This document shows positions 28,216-36,714 of a DNA stretch of 64,000 nucleotides, piece by piece. Within the stretch, counting starts at the first letter, position 1; each line of letters opens with the position of its first letter. Origin of the DNA: Burkholderiaceae bacterium (GTDB taxonomy: Bacteria; Pseudomonadota; Gammaproteobacteria; Burkholderiales; Burkholderiaceae_C). The DNA is taken from contig JAIESX010000020.1 of the NCBI GenBank assembly GCA_019745555.1, positions 82,422 to 146,421 on the forward strand. The letters run 5' to 3'. The notes beneath the pieces are model-generated. The model saw nothing but the letters and a program-made list of their open reading frames with translations. It was not told where the DNA came from and did no database searches. The translations under genes were made by a program, and so were the position numbers.

Positions 28216-28596
28216 ATGCCCGATCGGATCGAGAGTTTCGTCGCCGCCATGGGCATCCGGCCGACCGACCGGGTGCTGGAAATCGGCTGCGGCCACGGTG
28301 TCGCGGCTACCCTGGTCTGCCAGCAGCTGGGGACCGGCCGCTATGTGGCGGTGGATCGCTCGCCGAAGATGATCGCCGCGGCCGAGAAGCGGAACAGGCC
28401 GTTCGTGGAGGCCGGCGTCGCCAGGTTTGTGCATGCCAGCCTGGAACAGCTCGATCTTGGTGGCGAGCGTTTCGACAAGGTCTTTGCGATGCGGGTGCGC
28501 CTCTTCCACGATCAGCCCGAGCAGGCGTGCAAGCTGGTGCAGCGCTGGCTGGCCGCGAACGGCGCGTTGTTTGTCGAGTACGACGAACCCGCCTGA
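28216..28596 (+). CDS. Small class I SAM-dependent methyltransferase
   Basis: 126 aa. Motif I VLEIGCGHG near residues 20-28 and VAVDRSPKMIAAA near 44-56 are clear SAM-binding elements. It ends after the first four or five strands, far shorter than the usual 200-plus residues, so it may be a minimal or C-terminally truncated enzyme. It follows the hydrolase gene by 28 bp with no terminator and may be its operon partner. The substrate is unknown. Confidence 0.7.
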   Translation: MPDRIESFVAAMGIRPTDRVLEIGCGHGVAATLVCQQLGTGRYVAVDRSPKMIAAAEKRNRPFVEAGVARFVHASLEQLDLGGERFDKVFAMRVRLFHDQPEQACKLVQRWLAANGALFVEYDEPA

Positions 28597-28629
28597 GCCC
28601 CGGGCCTGATGCGCTCTGCCGGCGCTCCC

Positions 28630-29115
28630 TCAGGGCAGCGGCCTGCCCGTCCCGATCTTCCCCTCCGCCCGCCCCGACAGCCAGGCGTACAGATCCAGCA
28701 CGTGCGCGTTCACGCGCGGTTCGTCCCGCCAGGCCGGCATGGCCAGGGGCTGGTCGCGGCGTTCCATCAGGGCCTCCACCTGCGCCTCGCGGCTGCCGCG
28801 TGTGGCCGCGGGTTCGCCTTGCAGGCTGCTGTCGTAGCGGTAGAGCACCAGGCTGACGAATTCGCGCGGGCCCAGGGTCTGCAGACGTCTGAGCAGGTTG
28901 GGGGCGTTGGCCGTGCCTTGCGCGTCCAGACCGTGGCAGGCGGCGCAGCGGTCCTGGTAGACGCGCCAGCCCAGGTAGGCCGAGCCCGGGGGCTGCTGCG
29001 CCTGGGCCAGCTGGCGTGCGGGCTTGGGGTTCTCCCATTCCACGGCGCAGCCCGCGATCAGCAGCGTGGCCAGGGTGGTGACGATGAGGCGGGCGGGGGC
29101 GGTGAGGGGGCGCAT
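28630..29115 (-). CDS. Cytochrome c lipoprotein, mono-heme
   Basis: 161 aa. The signal peptide ends in LLIAGC, a lipobox. The heme motif CAACH lies in DRCAACHGLDAQGTANAPNLL, and a distal Met candidate is LAMPAWRDEP near residue 126. This is a class I cytochrome c anchored in the periplasm that carries electrons. It stands alone with no oxidase or dehydrogenase next to it, so its partner is unclear. Confidence 0.85.
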   Translation of the reverse strand: MRPLTAPARLIVTTLATLLIAGCAVEWENPKPARQLAQAQQPPGSAYLGWRVYQDRCAACHGLDAQGTANAPNLLRRLQTLGPREFVSLVLYRYDSSLQGEPAATRGSREAQVEALMERRDQPLAMPAWRDEPRVNAHVLDLYAWLSGRAEGKIGTGRPLP

Positions 29116-29204
29116 GGCATTCCTTTCCGGCAGGCGCGGGGCGCTGTCCGTGCGTGATGATTGTGCGCGCCGCGACCGGCCCTGTCTTGACCTGCCTCAA
29201 AAAC

Positions 29205-29228
29205 AAAAGCCGCCTGCGGGCGGCTTTT
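29205..29228. terminator. Terminator of liv operon 1
   Basis: AAAAGCCGCC (29205-29214), loop TGCG, GGCGGCTTTT (29219-29228). On the minus strand it lies 18 bp after the livM stop and is followed by TTTTG, so it ends the liv operon. Its symmetric A/T flanks let it stop transcription from the other side too. Confidence 0.88.
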
Positions 29229-29246
29229 GACAGGGCGGGCTGGCGC

Positions 29247-30224
29247 TCAGCCCCTCTTGCGGCGCTCCAGCCAGGCGATCAGCTCGCCCATCACGCCGCG
29301 GCGGAAGGCCAGCACGCAGACCACGAAGATGAAGCCGGTGACGATGGTGACCGACTCACCCAGCGAGGCAAACCACTCCACGCCAGTGAACTTGGCAAAC
29401 CAGCCGCCGATCTCGCCGATCTTGTTCTCCAGCAGGATCACCAGCGCCGAGCCCAGGATGGGGCCGGAAAGCGTGCCCATGCCGCCCACCAGCGTCATCA
29501 GCACCACCTGGCCCGAGGCCGTCCAGTGCACGTCGCTCAGCGTGGCAAAGCCCAGCACCAGGGTCTTGAGCGAACCGGCCAGGCCGGCCAGCGCGGCCGA
29601 GAGCACGAAGGCCAGCAGCTTGAAGCGCTGCGTGTCGTAGCCCAGGGAGATCGAGCGCGGCTCGTTCTCCTTGATGGCCTTGAGCACCTGGCCGAAGGGC
29701 GAATGGATGATGCGCACGATCAGCAGGAAGGCCGCGATGACGATGGCCAGCGCCACGTAGTACATCACCACGTCGTCGCTCAGGTCGAGCAGGCCGAAGA
29801 GCTTGCCGCGCGGCACGCCCTGCAGGCCGTCTTCGCCACCCGTCTGCGGCGCCTGCAGGCAGATGAAGAAGACCATCTGCGCCAGCGCCAGCGTGATCAT
29901 GGCGAAGTAGATGCCCTGGCGGCGGATGGCCAGCGCGCCGAAGACCCAGCCCATGGCCGCTGCGCCCAGCGTGCCCGCAAGCAGGCCCATCTCGGGGGTC
30001 AAGCCCCATACCTTGATGGCGTGGCCGGCCACATAGGCCGCGCCGCCGAGAAAGGCTGCGTGACCGAAGGACAGCAGGCCGGTGTAGCCCAGCAGCAGGT
30101 TGAAGGCCGAAGCAAACAGTGCAAAGCACATCAGCTTCATGACAAACACGGGGTAGGCGCCGGCAAAAGGCGCCACCAGCAGACCCAGCAACAGAAGGCC
30201 GTACCCGATTTTCTTGATGTTCAT
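29247..30224 (-). CDS. livM: Branched-chain amino acid-type ABC permease LivM (system 1)
   Basis: 325 aa inner-membrane permease with eight or more helices. Family segments are LLLGYTGLLSFGHAAFLGGAAYVAGH near residue 43 and ASGQVVLMTLVGGMGTLSGPILGSA near 245. It is the last gene of a minus-strand operon in the order livG, livF, binding protein, livH, livM, 15 bp after livH. With LivH it forms the channel for an amino acid or related carboxylate. The true ligand is unproven. Confidence 0.9.
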   Translation of the reverse strand: MNIKKIGYGLLLLGLLVAPFAGAYPVFVMKLMCFALFASAFNLLLGYTGLLSFGHAAFLGGAAYVAGHAIKVWGLTPEMGLLAGTLGAAAMGWVFGALAIRRQGIYFAMITLALAQMVFFICLQAPQTGGEDGLQGVPRGKLFGLLDLSDDVVMYYVALAIVIAAFLLIVRIIHSPFGQVLKAIKENEPRSISLGYDTQRFKLLAFVLSAALAGLAGSLKTLVLGFATLSDVHWTASGQVVLMTLVGGMGTLSGPILGSALVILLENKIGEIGGWFAKFTGVEWFASLGESVTIVTGFIFVVCVLAFRRGVMGELIAWLERRKRG

Positions 30225-30239
30225 GGTGGGGCGAGCCTC

Positions 30240-31124
30240 TTATTTCTCTTTGCCGAACAGGCCGGCCGGGCGCGTCAGCAGCACGATGACCATGATCACG
30301 AAGACCACGGTCGAGGAGGCTTCGGGGTAAAACACTTTGGTGAAACCTTCGACGATGCCCAGGCCCAGACCGGTGAGGATGGAGCCCAGGATGGAACCCA
30401 TGCCGCCGATCACGACCACGGCAAACACCACGATGATGAGGTTCTGCCCCATCAGCGGCGAGACCTGGATCACCGGCGCTGCCAGCACGCCGGCAAAGGC
30501 CGCGAGCGCCACGCCGAAGCCATAGGTCAGCGTGACCATCAGCGGCACGTTGATGCCGAAGGCCTCCACCAGACGCGGGTTCTCGGTGCCGGCGCGCAGA
30601 TAGGCGCCCAGGCGGGTCTTCTCGATCACGTACCAGGTCGCCAGGCAGACGGTGATGGACGCCACCACCACCCAGACGCGGTAGTTGGGCAGCATCATGA
30701 AGCCCAGGTTGGTCGCGCCTTCGAGCAGCTCGGGCGTGTCGTAGTTCAGACCCGAGGCGCCGTAGATCGAGCGCAGCAGGCCCTCGATCAGCAGCGTCAG
30801 GCCCAGCGTGAGCAGCAGGCCGTAGAGGTGGTCCAGCTTGTAGATCCAGCGCAGCATGGTGCGCTCGATCACGATGCCGATCAGACCCACCGCCAGCGGT
30901 GCCAGCAGCAGCATCCACCAGTAGCCGATGCCCAGGTAGTTCATGGCCATCCAGGTGAACAGCGCCCCCAGCATGAACAGCGCCCCGTGCGCGAAGTTGA
31001 TCACGTTGAGCAGGCCGAAGATCACGGCCAAGCCCAGGCTCAGGATCGCGTAGAAAGAGCCGTTGACCAGCCCCAGCAGGAGCTGGCTCAGCAGGGCCGG
31101 AAGCGATTTACCAAAGATTTCCAT
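30240..31124 (-). CDS. livH: Branched-chain amino acid-type ABC permease LivH (system 1)
   Basis: 294 aa membrane permease. LVNGSFYAILSLGLAVIFGLLNVINFAHGALFMLGAL near residue 18 is the LivH signature region, and AVVVIGGMGSILGSILTGLGLG lies near 235. It pairs with LivM as the heterodimeric membrane part. It sits 62 bp after the binding-protein gene and 15 bp before livM, the usual operon spacing. Confidence 0.92.
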   Translation of the reverse strand: MEIFGKSLPALLSQLLLGLVNGSFYAILSLGLAVIFGLLNVINFAHGALFMLGALFTWMAMNYLGIGYWWMLLLAPLAVGLIGIVIERTMLRWIYKLDHLYGLLLTLGLTLLIEGLLRSIYGASGLNYDTPELLEGATNLGFMMLPNYRVWVVVASITVCLATWYVIEKTRLGAYLRAGTENPRLVEAFGINVPLMVTLTYGFGVALAAFAGVLAAPVIQVSPLMGQNLIIVVFAVVVIGGMGSILGSILTGLGLGIVEGFTKVFYPEASSTVVFVIMVIVLLTRPAGLFGKEK

Positions 31125-31186
31125 GTGTACAGCACGTTGCAGGGCCGGCCCACACCGTCGGCGTGGGCCGGCCCGAGTTCAGACGA

Positions 31187-32380
31187 TCACTTCCAGAGGG
31201 CGCACTTGCTCTCGGCCTTGGTGGTGAACACCTCGTCGCCGGGCAGCTTCTTCACGACCTTGTAGTAGTCCCAGGGCTGCTTGGACTCGGCGGGCGACTT
31301 GACCTGCATCAGGTACATGTCGTGCACGTAGCGGCCGTCCGGACGGATCACGCCCTCGGCGTAGAAGTCCTTGAGCTTGGTGCTCTTCAGATACGCCATC
31401 ACCTTGTCGGCGTCTTCCGTCTTGGTGGCCTGCAGGGCCTTGAGGTAGTTCATCGTGGCCGAGTAGTTGGCGGCCTGGATGTCGGTCGGCATGCGCTTGG
31501 TCTTCTCAAAGAACTTCTTGCCGAAGGCGCGCGACTCGTCGTTCAGGTTCCAGTCCCAGCTCGTCGTGAGCAGCAGGCCTTCGGTGTTGCGCAGGCCCAT
31601 GCTGTGCACGTCGGAGTTGAACACCAGCAGACCGGCCATCTTCATGCTCTTGTTGATACCGAACTCACGCGCGGCCTTGATGGCGTTGATCGTGTCGCCG
31701 CCGGCGTTGGCCAGACCCAGGATCTGGGCCTTGGAGTTCTGGGCCTGCAGCAGGAAGGACGAGAAGTCGGACGCGTTCAGCGGGTGGCGCACGGCGCCAG
31801 CCACGGTGCCGCCCTTGGCCTTGACCACGTTGGACGCATCGGTCTCCAGCAGCTGGCCGAAGGCGTAGTCGGCCGTCAGGAAGTACCAGCTCTTGCCGCC
31901 CTGCTCCACGATGGCGCCAGCCGTACCCTTGGCCAGGGCCACGGTGTCGTAGGCGTAGTGGATGGTGTAGGGCGTGCACTGGGCGTTGGTCAGCGCGGAG
32001 CCGCCGGCGCCGTTGACGAAGAAGACGCGCTTCTTCTCGTTGGCCACCTGGGCCATGGCCAGGGCGGTGCCGGAGTTGGTGCCGCCGAAGAGCATGGTCA
32101 GACCCTGGGTGTCGATCCACTCGCGCGCCTTGGAGGCGGCGATGTCGGCCTTGTTCTGGTGGTCGGCAGACAGCAGCTCGATGGTCTTGCCGTTGACCTT
32201 GCCACCGAAGTCGTCAATGGCCATCTGGATGGCCAGCGCGCCGTTCTTGCCGTCCACGTCGGAGTAGAGGCTGGACATGTCGGTGATGAAGCCGATGCGG
32301 ACCTTGTCCTGGGCTTGCGCGGTGGCGGCCAGGCCGGCGATGCCCAGCGCAAGGGCGATGGCGGTCAGTTGTCTTTTCAT
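31187..32380 (-). CDS. ABC transporter substrate-binding protein, LivK/Peripla_BP_6 type (system 1)
   Basis: 397 aa from ATG 32378-32380, preceded by AGGAGACACC. An upstream in-frame ATG would place 19 residues ahead of the signal and is rejected. The signal peptide is MKRQLTAIALALGIAGLAATAQA. The mature start DKVRIGFITDMSSLYSDVDGKNGALAIQMAIDDFGG is the binding domain entry. The ligand is unknown; relatives bind branched-chain amino acids or aromatic acids. It lies inside the liv operon between livF and livH. Confidence 0.9.
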   Translation of the reverse strand: MKRQLTAIALALGIAGLAATAQAQDKVRIGFITDMSSLYSDVDGKNGALAIQMAIDDFGGKVNGKTIELLSADHQNKADIAASKAREWIDTQGLTMLFGGTNSGTALAMAQVANEKKRVFFVNGAGGSALTNAQCTPYTIHYAYDTVALAKGTAGAIVEQGGKSWYFLTADYAFGQLLETDASNVVKAKGGTVAGAVRHPLNASDFSSFLLQAQNSKAQILGLANAGGDTINAIKAAREFGINKSMKMAGLLVFNSDVHSMGLRNTEGLLLTTSWDWNLNDESRAFGKKFFEKTKRMPTDIQAANYSATMNYLKALQATKTEDADKVMAYLKSTKLKDFYAEGVIRPDGRYVHDMYLMQVKSPAESKQPWDYYKVVKKLPGDEVFTTKAESKCALWK

Positions 32381-32433
32381 GGTGTCTCCTGGTGAGGTGG
32401 TGGGGGAAAAGAACCGGATGAGGGGGCCGGGCG

Positions 32434-33147
32434 TCACACGCCCAGCAATTCGTTGAGGACGGCCGTCTTGGCCTGCAGCTGCGCGGCAGGGAACTGCTCC
32501 ACGATGCGGCCGTGCTCCATGACGTAGAAACGGTCGGCCAGCGGCGCGGCGAAGCGGAAGTTCTGCTCCACCATCACGATGGTGTAGCCCTTCTCGCGCA
32601 GCGTCACGATCATGCGTGCCAGTGCCTGCACGATCACCGGCGCCAGGCCCTCGGAGATTTCATCGAGCAGCAGCAGCTTGGCGCCCGTGCGCAGGATGCG
32701 CGCCACGGCCAGCATCTGCTGCTCGCCGCCGGACAGGCGCGTGCCCTGGCTCTGGCGGCGCTCGGCCAGGTTGGGGAACATGGCATAGATCTCGTCGATG
32801 GACATGCCGCCGTCCGTGCCCTTGAGCTGCGGGGGCAGCATCAGGTTTTCTTCGCACGAGAGGCTGGAGAAGATGCCGCGTTCCTCGGGGCAGTAGCCCA
32901 CGCCCAGGTGGGCGATGCGGTGGGTCGGGGAGGCGATGGTCTCCACCCCGTTGATCTGGATCGAACCCTGGCGCGTGCCCGTCAGGCCCATGATGGCGCG
33001 CAGCGTGGTGGTGCGGCCGGCGCCGTTGCGGCCCAGCAGCGTCACCACCTCGCCCGGGTGCACCACCATGTCCACGCCGTGCAGCACATGCGATTCGCCG
33101 TACCAGGCCTGCAGGTTCTTGATTTCGAGTGCGGGAGTCGTTGTCAT
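32434..33147 (-). CDS. livF: ABC transporter ATPase LivF (system 1), Walker A lysine replaced by arginine
   Basis: 237 aa from ATG 33145-33147, two bp after the livG stop. It energises the LivHM permease. The signature RLSGGEQQMLAVARIL and Walker B KLLLLDEISEGLAP are normal. The Walker A loop reads GRNGAGRTT, so the nucleotide-binding Lys is Arg45 (codon CGC). The second LivF in this window has GGNGAGKTT. I have a recollection of similar GAGRTT sequences in other Burkholderiales LivF proteins, so it may be a subfamily trait. The effect on ATPase activity is open. Confidence 0.9.
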   Translation of the reverse strand: MTTTPALEIKNLQAWYGESHVLHGVDMVVHPGEVVTLLGRNGAGRTTTLRAIMGLTGTRQGSIQINGVETIASPTHRIAHLGVGYCPEERGIFSSLSCEENLMLPPQLKGTDGGMSIDEIYAMFPNLAERRQSQGTRLSGGEQQMLAVARILRTGAKLLLLDEISEGLAPVIVQALARMIVTLREKGYTIVMVEQNFRFAAPLADRFYVMEHGRIVEQFPAAQLQAKTAVLNELLGV

Positions 33148-33149
33148 GC

Positions 33150-33920
33150 TCAATGCGCGCCTTGCAGTTCGCCAGAAGTGGTGCCCATATAGGCCTCCAT
33201 CACCTGCGGGTTGCGCGAGACCTCGGCATAGGGGCCTTCGGCCAGCACCGCGCCGCGCTGCAGCACCGTGATGGTGTCGGCGATGGTCGAGACCACGCCC
33301 ATGTTGTGTTCCACCATCAGGATGGTGCGGCCCGCCGAGACCTTCTTGATCAGCTGCGTCACGCGGTCCACGTCCTCGTGGCCCATGCCCTGGGTGGGTT
33401 CGTCGAGCAGCATGAGCTCGGGCTCCATGGCCAGGGTGGTGGCGATCTCCAGGGCGCGCTTGCGGCCATAGGAGAGGTTGACGGTGAGCTCGTGCGCCCA
33501 GCTCTCCAGACCCACCTCGGCCAGCAGGGCCAGGGCGCGCTCGTTGAGCTGGTCCAGCGTGCGTTCGCTCTTCCAGAAGTGGTAGGCCGTGCCCAGCTGG
33601 CGCTGCAGCGCGATGCGCACGTTCTCCAGCAGCGTCAGGTGCGGGAAGACCGCCGAGATCTGGAAGGAACGGATGATGCCGCGCCGCGCGATCTGCGCCG
33701 GGCGTTCGCGCGTGATGTCGATGCCGTTGAAAAGAATCGAGCCCGAGGTGGGCTCCAGAAACTTGGTCAACAGGTTGAAGCACGTGGTCTTGCCCGCGCC
33801 GTTGGGCCCGATCAGCGCGTGGATGGAGCCGCTCACCACGGACAGGTCCACCTGGCTCACGGCCGTGAACCCCTTGAACTCCTTGGTGAGCTTGTGGGTT
33901 TGCAGAATGATGTTGCTCAT
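33150..33920 (-). CDS. livG: ABC transporter ATPase LivG (system 1)
   Basis: 256 aa from ATG 33918-33920. An ATG at 33935 is also possible; neither has a good ribosome binding site. Walker A GPNGAGKTTC near residue 36, LSYGRKRALEIA signature and Walker B LMLLDEPTQGM are intact. It is the first gene of the operon. With the arginine variant LivF, it may supply the fully catalytic site of the ATPase pair, which is inference. Confidence 0.9.
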   Translation of the reverse strand: MSNIILQTHKLTKEFKGFTAVSQVDLSVVSGSIHALIGPNGAGKTTCFNLLTKFLEPTSGSILFNGIDITRERPAQIARRGIIRSFQISAVFPHLTLLENVRIALQRQLGTAYHFWKSERTLDQLNERALALLAEVGLESWAHELTVNLSYGRKRALEIATTLAMEPELMLLDEPTQGMGHEDVDRVTQLIKKVSAGRTILMVEHNMGVVSTIADTITVLQRGAVLAEGPYAEVSRNPQVMEAYMGTTSGELQGAH

Positions 33921-33957
33921 TAGGAGGCCGAGCATAGGCCGGTCCCCAGGCCGCCCC

Positions 33958-33974
33958 TAGGGTGTTAGTCCCTA
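33958..33974. promoter_or_regulatory. Dyad upstream of liv operon 1
   Basis: TAGGG-N7-CCCTA (33958-33974), with the palindrome TACCGGTA nearby at about 33987-33994, lies in the 132-bp gap between livG and the end of ptxD. It is probably in or next to the liv operon promoter. A response-regulator type half-site is possible, but I assign no regulator. Confidence 0.35.
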
Positions 33975-34052
33975 TGCATAAATACCTACCGGTAAACCCG
34001 CCGGCCCCAGGGGATTTGCCGCCCGGGCGAAGGGCCGGCCCACGCCGCGCGC

Positions 34053-35048
34053 TCAGTCCACCATGTCGGCCACGGTGACCCGGTCGCTGAAATGCTCGCC
34101 ACGCAGCGCCTGCAGCAGGTTGTCTGCTGCGCGGTGCTCGATGGCCAGGCGCACCTGCCGCACGGCGGAGCCGATGTGCGGCGTGAGCACCGTGCGGCTG
34201 CTCCCGATCAGCGCGGGGTGCACCTCGGCCGGCCGGTCCGGCAGCAGCCAGTCTTCCATTTCATAGACGTCCGCCGCATAGGCGCCCAGCCGGCCGCCCT
34301 CCAGCGCCCGGGCCACCGCCGCCTCGTCCACCACCGAGCCGCGCCCGATGTTGACCAGGATCTGTCCCGGTTTCACCAGCGACAGTGCCCGATCACTGAT
34401 GAGGTGGCGCGTCTGCGCCAGCAACGGCAGGGCCATGATCAGGTAGTCCGCCCGGCGCAGGGCCGTGTCCAGGTCCACCGCCTGCACCCGCGGGTCTCGC
34501 GCCTGCGGGTCCACGCCCAGCAGCTCGGCGCAGCCGAAGCCGCTGAGCCGTTCCACGATGGCCCGCCCCACCGGACCCAGGCCCACCACCGCTACGACGG
34601 AGCGGTGCAGCCCCGTGCCATAGAAGGTCGGCCGCCAGCCCGCGTAGCCGCGGCGCACCGCCTGGTCACCGGCCAGCACATGACGCGCTGCAGCAATCGC
34701 CAGCCCGATGGCGAGCTCGGCCGTGGGCTCGGTCAGCAGATCGCGCACAAAGCTCACGCTCACACCGGCTTCGGCACAGGCGCGCAGGTCGAAATTGTCG
34801 TGGCCCTTGAGCGCGCAGGCCACGGTGCGCAGCATGGGCGCGTGCTCCAGCGTGCGGCGATCCACCCGGTCCGGCATGAAGGCCAGCAGGCCCTCGGCCT
34901 CCTGCAGGTGCGCCATCAGCTCTGCGTCGCTCCAGGGCTCGGGCCCCGGGTTCATCACCACGTGGCCGTGGGCCTGCAGCTTGGCCAGCACCTCCGCATG
35001 TACGGGTTGGGTCACGACGATCTTGGGCAGGGAAGAGGTATTTGTCAT
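34053..35048 (-). CDS. ptxD: Phosphite dehydrogenase PtxD
   Basis: 331 aa D-2-hydroxyacid dehydrogenase family. It shares the characteristic PtxD stretches: LAFMPDRVD (56-63), CALKGHDNFD with catalytic Lys81, LLTEPTAELAIGL, FYGTGL, GRGSVVDEAAV with Arg236, AADVYEMEDW with Glu265, and TPHIGSAVRQVRL with His291. The NAD motif is GLGPVG (156-161), and Asp180 at the end of the second beta strand favours NAD over NADP. PtxD oxidises phosphite to phosphate. It is the last gene of the ptxABCD operon, overlapping ptxC by 4 bp. Hydroxypyruvate reductase is the less likely alternative. Confidence 0.88.
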   Translation of the reverse strand: MTNTSSLPKIVVTQPVHAEVLAKLQAHGHVVMNPGPEPWSDAELMAHLQEAEGLLAFMPDRVDRRTLEHAPMLRTVACALKGHDNFDLRACAEAGVSVSFVRDLLTEPTAELAIGLAIAAARHVLAGDQAVRRGYAGWRPTFYGTGLHRSVVAVVGLGPVGRAIVERLSGFGCAELLGVDPQARDPRVQAVDLDTALRRADYLIMALPLLAQTRHLISDRALSLVKPGQILVNIGRGSVVDEAAVARALEGGRLGAYAADVYEMEDWLLPDRPAEVHPALIGSSRTVLTPHIGSAVRQVRLAIEHRAADNLLQALRGEHFSDRVTVADMVD

Positions 35049-35845
35049 TTCAGTCGTTTTCTCAGGGCCGCGCCGATGGTGTCGACCACCAGCACGCAGG
35101 CCAGCACCGATAGAAGAATTGCCGAGACTTCGTCGTAGCGCACCAGTCGCAGCGCGGCCATCAGCTCGAAACCGATGCCGCCGGCACCGACGATGCCCAG
35201 CACCGCCGAGGCGCGGAAGTGGTATTCCCAGCGGTAGATGGTGATGTCGGCCAGCTGGGGCAGCACCTGCGGCAGCACGGCATGCGTGATCACCTGAAAG
35301 CGGCTCGCACCTGCGGCCAGGGCCGCCTCCAGCGGCTTGGGGTCCACATGCTCGATAGCCTCGGCGTAGAACTTGCCGACCATCCCGCTGGAATGCAGCG
35401 CCAGGGCCAGCACGCCGGGCAGCGCGCCGAAGCCCACCGCCGCCACGAAGATGATGCCCAGGATGATCTCCGGTACCGAGCGGAAGGCCGCAAGCACAGC
35501 GCGCATCACGCGGCCCAGCAGCGGGTGGGGCGTGGTGTTGGGGGCGGCCAGCAGGGCCAGCGGCAGAGAAAGCACCACCGTGAGCGCCGTGCCCGCGACC
35601 GACATGGCCAGCGTGTCCCGCAAAGGGATGAGCCAGTGCTGCCAGCGGTTGAAGTTGGGCGGCACCATCTCCGAGCCCAGCTGGCCGATGGCGGGCGCGC
35701 CCTCCACAAAGCGCTGCAGATCGAAGAAGCCGGTGATGTGCAGCGCCAGCGCACAGACGGCCAGCACCGCTGCGGCAAAGGCCAGCCCCCGCAAGAGGCG
35801 CCGCCGGTCCGCGACGACGATGGATTCAAGTGCCAGGCCGCTCAC
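35045..35845 (-). CDS. ptxC: Phosphite/phosphonate ABC permease PtxC
   Basis: 266 aa inner-membrane permease of the PhnE type, from a GTG start that overlaps the ptxB stop (GTGA). About six helices are visible. The typical EAA-like cytoplasmic loop is AALAAGASRFQVITHAVLPQVLPQ near residues 178-201, and ALLAAPNTTPHPLLGRVMRAVLAAFRSVPEIILG lies near 94. It forms the channel for phosphite uptake with PtxA and PtxB. Assignment as phosphite rather than phosphonate transport comes from the attached ptxD. Confidence 0.85.
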   Translation of the reverse strand: MSGLALESIVVADRRRLLRGLAFAAAVLAVCALALHITGFFDLQRFVEGAPAIGQLGSEMVPPNFNRWQHWLIPLRDTLAMSVAGTALTVVLSLPLALLAAPNTTPHPLLGRVMRAVLAAFRSVPEIILGIIFVAAVGFGALPGVLALALHSSGMVGKFYAEAIEHVDPKPLEAALAAGASRFQVITHAVLPQVLPQLADITIYRWEYHFRASAVLGIVGAGGIGFELMAALRLVRYDEVSAILLSVLACVLVVDTIGAALRKRLK

Positions 35846-36714
35846 TTCATGCTTCCCAGGTCGAGCTTGAGGATGGTCGCGGTCTCACGTAGCACGTCGT
35901 AAGCCTGGTCGTCCGTCGGCGCGAAAGCCTCGACGCGGAAAGACTTCAGGATCTCCTTGTCCTTGATCTCCAGAAAGGCTGTGCGGATGGCCTGCTTGAG
36001 CGCCGGTGTCAGACTGGTCTGCATCACCATCGGGTAGTTCGGGATCGGGGGCGACAGATCCAGCTGCACGATCTTGCTGCCATCCACGATGCCCCGTGTG
36101 ATCAGACTGTCGAGGATGGGTTTGGACAGCGCACCGGCCGGCACCTGGCCGGCCTGCACCGCGCGCGCCACGGCGTCGTGGGTGCCCAGGTGGACCGGGC
36201 GGTAGTCCTTCTCGCCATCAAGCTGGTACTTCTTGAGCAGGTGCGCGCGCGGCGCCAGGTGGCTGGAGGTCGAGGCCTGGTCGCCGAAGCCGAAGGGCTT
36301 GCCGCGTACGTCGGCCAGCGTCTTCACCGGGCCGCCGGCCGTGGCAATCAGCACCGACTGGTAGGTCGGTGAGCCGCGCTCCACGCCCACCGCAAAGGGC
36401 TCGATGGCCGGCGCCTTGGACTTAGCCAGCACATAAGAGAACGGGCCGAAGTAGGCCACCTCGATGCGGCCGAAGCGCATGGCCTCGATCATGGACGAGT
36501 AATCGGTGGTGACCGTGATCTCGATCTCCTTGCCCAGTGCCTGCGCCAGGTAGCGCTTGAGGGGCTGCGCGTTCTGGATGATGCTGGCCGCGTTCTCATC
36601 GGGCAGCAGGGCCACGCGCAGCTTGTCGGGGTTCTTGCCCTGGGCGTACGCGGGCAGGGTGCAGGACAGCAGCGCGGCGGCGGCGAGTTGGGTGGCGAGA
36701 CGGCGGTTCAGCAT
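35842..36714 (-). CDS. ptxB: Phosphite-binding periplasmic protein PtxB
   Basis: 290 aa PhnD-family binding protein. The signal peptide is MLNRRLATQLAAAALLSCTLPAYAQ. The mature part has LRVALLPDENAASII, FGRIEVAYFGPFSYVLA near residue 80 (the YFGP element is typical for PhnD/PtxB), and FGFGDQASTSSHLAPRAHLL near 138 (anion-binding serines). It overlaps ptxA by 7 bp and ptxC by 4 bp. It delivers phosphite to PtxC. Confidence 0.87.
   Translation of the reverse strand: MLNRRLATQLAAAALLSCTLPAYAQGKNPDKLRVALLPDENAASIIQNAQPLKRYLAQALGKEIEITVTTDYSSMIEAMRFGRIEVAYFGPFSYVLAKSKAPAIEPFAVGVERGSPTYQSVLIATAGGPVKTLADVRGKPFGFGDQASTSSHLAPRAHLLKKYQLDGEKDYRPVHLGTHDAVARAVQAGQVPAGALSKPILDSLITRGIVDGSKIVQLDLSPPIPNYPMVMQTSLTPALKQAIRTAFLEIKDKEILKSFRVEAFAPTDDQAYDVLRETATILKLDLGSMK

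Noticed and set aside
29154..31265. A 703-codon plus-strand frame opposite livM and livH
   Set aside because: The minus-strand livM and livH genes have full family motifs and operon spacing; the plus frame is Gln/His-rich shadow.
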